9,102 nt of DNA, taken from assembly GCA_035556395.1 (NCBI GenBank), contig DATMFB010000155.1, positions 1-9,102 on the forward strand, given 5' to 3'. The notes beneath the pieces were generated by a model. That model did no database searches. It saw only the letters and a program-made list of their open reading frames with translations, and had not been told where the DNA came from. Position numbers and translations under genes: made by a program. Positions 6,271 to 9,102 of the stretch are shown here, piece by piece. Numbering within the stretch: position 1 is the first letter of the stretch; each line of letters opens with the position of its first letter. Source of the DNA: 73-13 sp035556395 (GTDB taxonomy: Bacteria; Actinomycetota; Actinomycetes; Actinomycetales; Microbacteriaceae).

Positions 6271-7161
6271 TCAGTCCAGTCCGAGCAGGTACGCGGGGTT
6301 TGCCTGGATCATGAGACGCACCGCGTCCTCGGACACCCCCGCGTCGAGCAGGCGCGCCACGAGGCTCCGGTACGCCTCCACGGGCAGCGGGTTGCCGGCC
6401 TGCCCGAGGTCGGAGCCGATGAGCGCGTGCTCGGGACCGACCGCATCGATCCAGCCGAGCAGGTCGTCGAGCGTAAAGAGCGTCGGGAGGTCGAGCTTGT
6501 CGAACATCGCGACGGGGAACTCGAACTTCGCGCCGAGCCCGACGAGCCGCCGTGCGAGGTCGTGGTCGATGCCGGCGATGAAATCGGGGTGGCTGATCAT
6601 GATGCGGCGCTGGCCGATCTCGTGCGCCGCCTCGACGACCGCGGTCGCCGAGACGGCGTCAAGGTGCCCGGTCGAGATGGCGACGCCGGCGTCCCGGGTG
6701 TACTCGAGGATCGCGCGCACCTCCGGAAGCACCGCACCGGAGTCGTCGATGACCGGCACGGCCTCCTGCGGCAGCATGCCGAGCGGGGTGAAGTGCGACC
6801 GGGTGCCCTCGTCGTGCGCGGCGTGGTCGAGGTGCGCGTTCGAAGAGATCGTCGGGAACCACACCATCCGGCCGCCCAGCTTGACCGCGAGATCGACGGC
6901 GTGCAGGTTGAGACCGCCCGCGACCGTGTTGAGCGCGACACCACCGAAGACCTGGGTCGGGATGTCGGCGAGCTGGGCTTGCATGGCGAGCACGTCCGTC
7001 ACGGTCGAGTGGTAGTGGCACTTGACGAGGATCGCGCGGAAGCCGACCTCGGCCGCCTGCTGCGCGGCCTCGACGTGGTTGATCCGTCGCGGCATGGGCG
7101 AGGGACCCGAGTGCAGATGGATGTCGATGGCGCCCTTGAAGAGCGAGTCGGCTGCAGACAT
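6271..7161 (-). CDS. DUF6282-like amidohydrolase-fold protein
   Basis: The product is 296 aa with the look of a metal-dependent amidohydrolase TIM barrel. Likely metal ligands: DIHLHSGP (13-20) with H15/H17; LVKCHYH (45-51), whose lysine could be the bridging carbamylated residue; STGHLD (163-168) with H166; MISHPDF (188-194) with H191; and IGSDLGQ (248-254) with D251. The HSGPSPMPRR start and the KCHYHSTV segment match my recollection of the uncharacterised DUF6282 family. No reaction is established for that family that I can name; hydrolysis of a cyclic amide, imide or ester is a plausible role. ATG 7161 follows the cyclase TAG by 15 nt, with a weak GAAGGGA site, so the genes are probably cotranscribed. 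Confidence 0.75.
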   Translation of the reverse strand: MSAADSLFKGAIDIHLHSGPSPMPRRINHVEAAQQAAEVGFRAILVKCHYHSTVTDVLAMQAQLADIPTQVFGGVALNTVAGGLNLHAVDLAVKLGGRMVWFPTISSNAHLDHAAHDEGTRSHFTPLGMLPQEAVPVIDDSGAVLPEVRAILEYTRDAGVAISTGHLDAVSATAVVEAAHEIGQRRIMISHPDFIAGIDHDLARRLVGLGAKFEFPVAMFDKLDLPTLFTLDDLLGWIDAVGPEHALIGSDLGQAGNPLPVEAYRSLVARLLDAGVSEDAVRLMIQANPAYLLGLD

Positions 7162-7176
7162 CGGTGGGGATCCCTT

Positions 7177-8166
7177 CTAGAAGACGGCCATGGCGTTCGG
7201 CGGCGAGCCCACCCCGCCGAGCAGGTTGAGCGGCTTCGCCGTGAGGAGGAACTCGGAGCGCCCCTCGGCGGCGCAGTGCCGCGCGAGCTCGTCGAGCTTC
7301 CAGCACTCGCCGAGCAGCATGCCGAGCAGCGCGATGAGCGGTCGGTGCATCATGCCGTTGTGCACCGGGCCGCGCTCCGGCTTCGGCTCGTCGGGGTAGA
7401 CGAACCCCGAGTCGGGATCGACCGGGAACATCTCGACCCCCGCATTGTCCGAGACGACCAGCGAGCAGCCGTGGTCCCAGAGGAACTCGAGCATCTCCGG
7501 CGACTGGCGCAGTCCCGGACTGCCCGCGCCGCGGATCTGCGCGCGCTGCGTCTCGTCGGCCGCGAGGTACTGCTCGGACCAGCTCAGGTAGACGACGAGG
7601 GCGTCGCCGGAGCGCAGCTCGACGCCCTGGCGCTCCGCCGCGCCGCGCAGATGATCGACCTCCACGCCGAAGCGCTCGCGGCCGGTGAACGCGATGCCGG
7701 ACGCCGCGTAGTACGCCGGCAGGTCGAGGAGGACCCCGCGCGTGGCGATGCCGTGCTCGGCGACGAGCTGGATGCCGAGATCGGGTCGCCCGACGTCGAC
7801 CAGCTCGTCGGTGACGGCGCCGTAGAACCCGTGCTCCGGGTGTCGCATGTGGCGCAGGCCGTCGATCTGCGACGTCGACTGGAGGTAGAACGAGTCGACC
7901 CAGTCGTCGCGGTGATTCGGGTTGTTCGCGAAGATGTGGTGCTCGGTCGCGGGCCGCGTGCCGGCGATGCTCGGCACGAACGCGTTGAGCGGATAGTCGA
8001 GGTTGACAATGCGGCCGGTGCGCACGAGGCCCGCCGCCGCCCTGGTGACCTCGGGGGTGATGAAGTTGAGACTCCCGAGCTGATCGTCCTCGCCGAAGAC
8101 GCCCCAGGCGGAGCCCGCGGGCGCATCGGTGCGTGCCAGGAGTTCCTGGTAGGTCGGCGTCGACAT
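7177..8166 (-). CDS. Cyclase-family hydrolase (PF04199-type, kynurenine-formamidase-like), first gene of the operon
   Basis: The product is 329 aa from ATG 8166 (MSTPTYQELL). It matches the long branch (about 300-340 aa) of the cyclase family: WGVFGEDDQLGSLNFITPE (21-39), QSTSQIDGLRHMRHP (96-110), GVLLDLPAYY (144-153), GDALVVYLSW (187-196), SDNAGVEMFP (239-248), HRPLIALLGMLLGE (274-287) and a C-terminal NLLGGVGSPPNAMAVF. Family members are metal-dependent hydrolases acting on formamides, cyclic amides (as isatin hydrolase does) or lactones. In the metal signature HxGTHxD-x-P-H, the second histidine is glutamine here (S99-Q100-I-D102...H106), as I recall for the long branch. A GTG at 8178 would add four residues but overlaps the candidate -10 box, and neither start has a Shine-Dalgarno. 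ATG 8166 would suit a leaderless mRNA. It heads the four-gene operon. The substrate is unknown. Confidence 0.83.
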   Translation of the reverse strand: MSTPTYQELLARTDAPAGSAWGVFGEDDQLGSLNFITPEVTRAAAGLVRTGRIVNLDYPLNAFVPSIAGTRPATEHHIFANNPNHRDDWVDSFYLQSTSQIDGLRHMRHPEHGFYGAVTDELVDVGRPDLGIQLVAEHGIATRGVLLDLPAYYAASGIAFTGRERFGVEVDHLRGAAERQGVELRSGDALVVYLSWSEQYLAADETQRAQIRGAGSPGLRQSPEMLEFLWDHGCSLVVSDNAGVEMFPVDPDSGFVYPDEPKPERGPVHNGMMHRPLIALLGMLLGECWKLDELARHCAAEGRSEFLLTAKPLNLLGGVGSPPNAMAVF

Positions 8167-8176
8167 ATCGAGGGCC

Positions 8177-8182
8177 ACGCTA
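8177..8182 (-). promoter_or_regulatory. Candidate -10 box of the cyclase-aldolase-cupin operon
   Basis: TAGCGT on the minus strand ends 10 nt before ATG 8166, so transcription should begin almost at the start codon. CCTAGCGT resembles CCTAGCAT before the flavin monooxygenase gene. No -35 consensus is visible; instead the shared inverted repeat ends 24 nt upstream, as expected for an activated promoter. Confidence 0.45.
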
Positions 8183-8206
8183 GGTGCGAGCGAGGGCGAC
8201 CGGGAC

Positions 8207-8222
8207 GGAATCGGGTAATTGC
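8207..8222 (-). promoter_or_regulatory. Candidate operator: inverted repeat GGAAT-N6-ATTGC (copy 2)
   Basis: GGAATCGGGTAATTGC shares its first 14 bases exactly with the site at 1484-1499 and differs in one arm base. The site lies in the 155-bp region between the operon's ATG and the divergent NtaA-like monooxygenase gene. It sits 24 nt upstream of the operon's candidate -10 box and reads AATTACCCGATTCC toward the operon. Two nearly identical sites in two separate control regions of one cluster are best explained by a common regulator. Confidence 0.6.
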
Positions 8223-8227
8223 CCCTA

Positions 8228-8245
8228 GCCGCCCGGGCCGGCGGC
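8228..8245. repeat. Small GC inverted repeat in the divergent control region
   Basis: GCCGCC-CGGGCC-GGCGGC has 6-bp arms around a 6-base spacer. It lies between the operator copy facing the leftward operon and the one facing the rightward monooxygenase. It may form a hairpin or be chance in very GC-rich DNA; no function is implied. Confidence 0.3.
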
Positions 8246-8265
8246 CGGCGCCGGAGGACGCGGGC

Positions 8266-8284
8266 GTAGATCTACCGCATTCCG
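8266..8284 (+). promoter_or_regulatory. Candidate operator before the NtaA-like monooxygenase (copy 4)
   Basis: A perfect 10-bp palindrome, GTAGATCTAC (8266-8275), overlaps TACCGCATTCCG, which keeps the shared TACC-N2-ATTCC core and points toward the rightward gene. CCGCATTCCG is identical to the site in front of the regulator gene. The ATTCC ends 25 nt before the candidate CATACT box, nearly the same spacing as for the leftward operon (24 nt), which supports common control of the two divergent units. Confidence 0.5.
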
Positions 8285-8308
8285 CCCCCCGGGGCCGTGC
8301 GCGATCGG

Positions 8309-8314
8309 CATACT
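8309..8314 (+). promoter_or_regulatory. Candidate -10 box of the NtaA-like monooxygenase gene
   Basis: CATACT, 4 of 6 with TATAAT, lies in otherwise GC-rich sequence and ends 7 nt before ATG 8322. There is no Shine-Dalgarno in those 7 nt, so a leaderless transcript is likely. No -35 match is seen at 17-18 nt; the shared motif lies just beyond that position. Confidence 0.4.
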
Positions 8315-8321
8315 CCGCTGC

Positions 8322-9102
8322 ATGACGCCCCCCGACGAGCAGCTCCACCTCCTCCTCTTCTTCAGCCCGGTCGGCCGCAACCGCTCGACGTGGCGGCGAC
8401 CCGGCAGCGGCGTCGAGCAGCTCTACGGCCTCGAGGGCGCGCACTACTCGGCGCGGCGCGCCGAGGAGGCGAAGCTCGACGCGATCTTCTTCGCCGACCA
8501 GGTCTTCTTCGGCGACATCGGCCCGAATCCGGAGCTCATCAGCTACGAGCCACTGACCACGATGGCGGCGCTCAGCGCCGTGACCGAGCGCATCGGGCTC
8601 ATCGGCACCGTCTCGACGACCTTCAGCGAGCCGTACAACGTCGCGCGGATGTTCGCCCAGCTCGACTTCCTGTCGCGCGGGCGGGCGGGATGGAACGTCG
8701 TCACCTCCTTCGACGGCTCGCACAACTTCGGGGTGCCGCTCCCCGACAAGGACGAGCGCTATCGCCGCGCGGAAGACTTCCTCGGCGCCTGCATCGCCGT
8801 GTGGGATGCGTGGGAGGACGACGCGGTCGTCCTCGACCGCGAGCGCGGCGTCTGGGCGGACACCGCGAAGATCCACCAGCCGCACTACCAGGGCGAGTAC
8901 TACGCGGTGCGCGACGCGATCGCGCTGCCGCGCTCTCCGCAGGGGCGGCCCGTCATCGCCCAGGCGGGCCAGTCCCCCGACGGCCGGCGACTCGCCGCCC
9001 GTCACGCCGAGGTCGTCTTCACCGCCCAGGTGGACCTCGACTCGGCGGTCGAGTTCCGCGCGTCGATCAGGGCGCTCGCCCGCGAGGAGAGCCGGCCGGC
9101 GC
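8322..9102 (+). CDS. NtaA/SnaA/DszA-family FMN-dependent monooxygenase, partial
   Basis: The gene is open from ATG 8322 through the right edge, giving 260 of an expected 430-460 residues. It has the bacterial-luciferase TIM-barrel signatures of the nitrilotriacetate/pristinamycin/dibenzothiophene-sulfone monooxygenase group: a FFSPVG-like first strand, HYSARRAEEAKLDAIFFADQ near 41-60, IGLIGTVSTTFSEPYNVARMFAQLDFLSRGR with GWNVVTS near 124-130, ERYRRAEDFL, and SPQGRPVIAQAGQSPDGRRLAARHAE around 205-230. These enzymes use FMNH2 from a separate NADH:FMN reductase plus oxygen to oxidise C-N, C-S or heterocyclic rings. The start is preferred for its position just after a -10-like CATACT and the lack of an in-frame upstream alternative. 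It is divergent from the cyclase operon and probably coregulated. A reductase may follow beyond the edge. Confidence 0.88.
   Translation, partial: MTPPDEQLHLLLFFSPVGRNRSTWRRPGSGVEQLYGLEGAHYSARRAEEAKLDAIFFADQVFFGDIGPNPELISYEPLTTMAALSAVTERIGLIGTVSTTFSEPYNVARMFAQLDFLSRGRAGWNVVTSFDGSHNFGVPLPDKDERYRRAEDFLGACIAVWDAWEDDAVVLDRERGVWADTAKIHQPHYQGEYYAVRDAIALPRSPQGRPVIAQAGQSPDGRRLAARHAEVVFTAQVDLDSAVEFRASIRALAREESRPA

Noticed and set aside
5049..6314. A 421-codon rightward open frame opposite the cupin and aldolase genes
   Set aside because: It is antisense to two well-supported genes, is composed mainly of Arg, Asp, Glu and Gly, and has no recognisable motif.
6184..8325. A 713-codon rightward open frame across the aldolase, DUF6282-like and cyclase genes
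   Set aside because: It is antisense to three genes with clear family motifs and good starts. Its product is Arg/Val/Asp-rich with no recognisable domain, as expected for a shadow frame in very GC-rich DNA.
7584..9005. A 473-codon leftward open frame crossing the divergent control region
   Set aside because: It overlaps the NtaA-like monooxygenase gene on the other strand and the cyclase gene in a wrong frame, has low-complexity Arg/Ser-rich sequence, and would read through both promoters.
1..9102. Mobile element, CRISPR, tRNA or rRNA content
   Set aside because: Reading both strands showed no transposase or integrase motifs, no spaced direct repeats, and no tRNA- or rRNA-like stretches.

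Overview
The window is GC-rich bacterial DNA with actinobacterial character: strong G/C preference at third codon positions, GTG starts, TANNNT-type -10 boxes with little or no -35, and probable leaderless genes. I infer a high-GC Gram-positive, perhaps Microbacteriaceae, from the Ffh N-terminus and general style; the sequence does not prove this. No rRNA, tRNA, CRISPR array, transposase or attachment site was seen. No gap between genes exceeds about 145 bp.

Layout from left to right. (1) The 5' end of ffh, the signal recognition particle GTPase, a core housekeeping gene read leftward. (2) A leftward gene for an acyl-CoA-dehydrogenase-fold flavin monooxygenase, separated from ffh by a strong GC hairpin. 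(3) A rightward gene for an MBL-fold hydrolase, divergent from gene 2. (4) A leftward gene for a large LuxR-type STAND/LAL-like regulator that converges on gene 3. (5) A compact leftward operon of four genes, in transcription order: cyclase-family (PF04199-type) hydrolase, DUF6282-like amidohydrolase-fold protein, HpcH/HpaI aldolase and cupin protein. Gaps are 10 to 15 nt and two Shine-Dalgarno sequences overlap the preceding stop codon. (6) Divergent from the operon, a rightward NtaA/SnaA/DszA-type FMN-dependent monooxygenase gene cut off by the right edge.

Together genes 2 to 6 look like a regulated catabolic cluster for a cyclic, perhaps aromatic or heterocyclic, compound. Two unrelated flavin monooxygenases could oxygenate it, the cyclase-family, MBL-fold and DUF6282 hydrolases could open or hydrolyse rings, esters or amides, and the class II aldolase could release a small 2-oxo acid. 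The substrate cannot be read from sequence. Neither a flavin reductase nor a transporter is in view, so part of the pathway probably lies beyond the right edge or elsewhere.

The most interesting signal is a motif, approximately TACC(CG/GC)ATTCC, found in all four cluster control regions and always pointing toward the gene it precedes. In two of them it is part of a near-identical 16-bp inverted repeat, GGAATCGGGTAATT(C/G)C. Its distance to the inferred -10 boxes is 24 and 25 nt at two promoters and 35 nt, one helical turn more, at a third. It is a good candidate operator, possibly for the local LuxR-type regulator. That regulator has an unusual ATPase: the Walker A lysine and the usual sensor arginine are both replaced.
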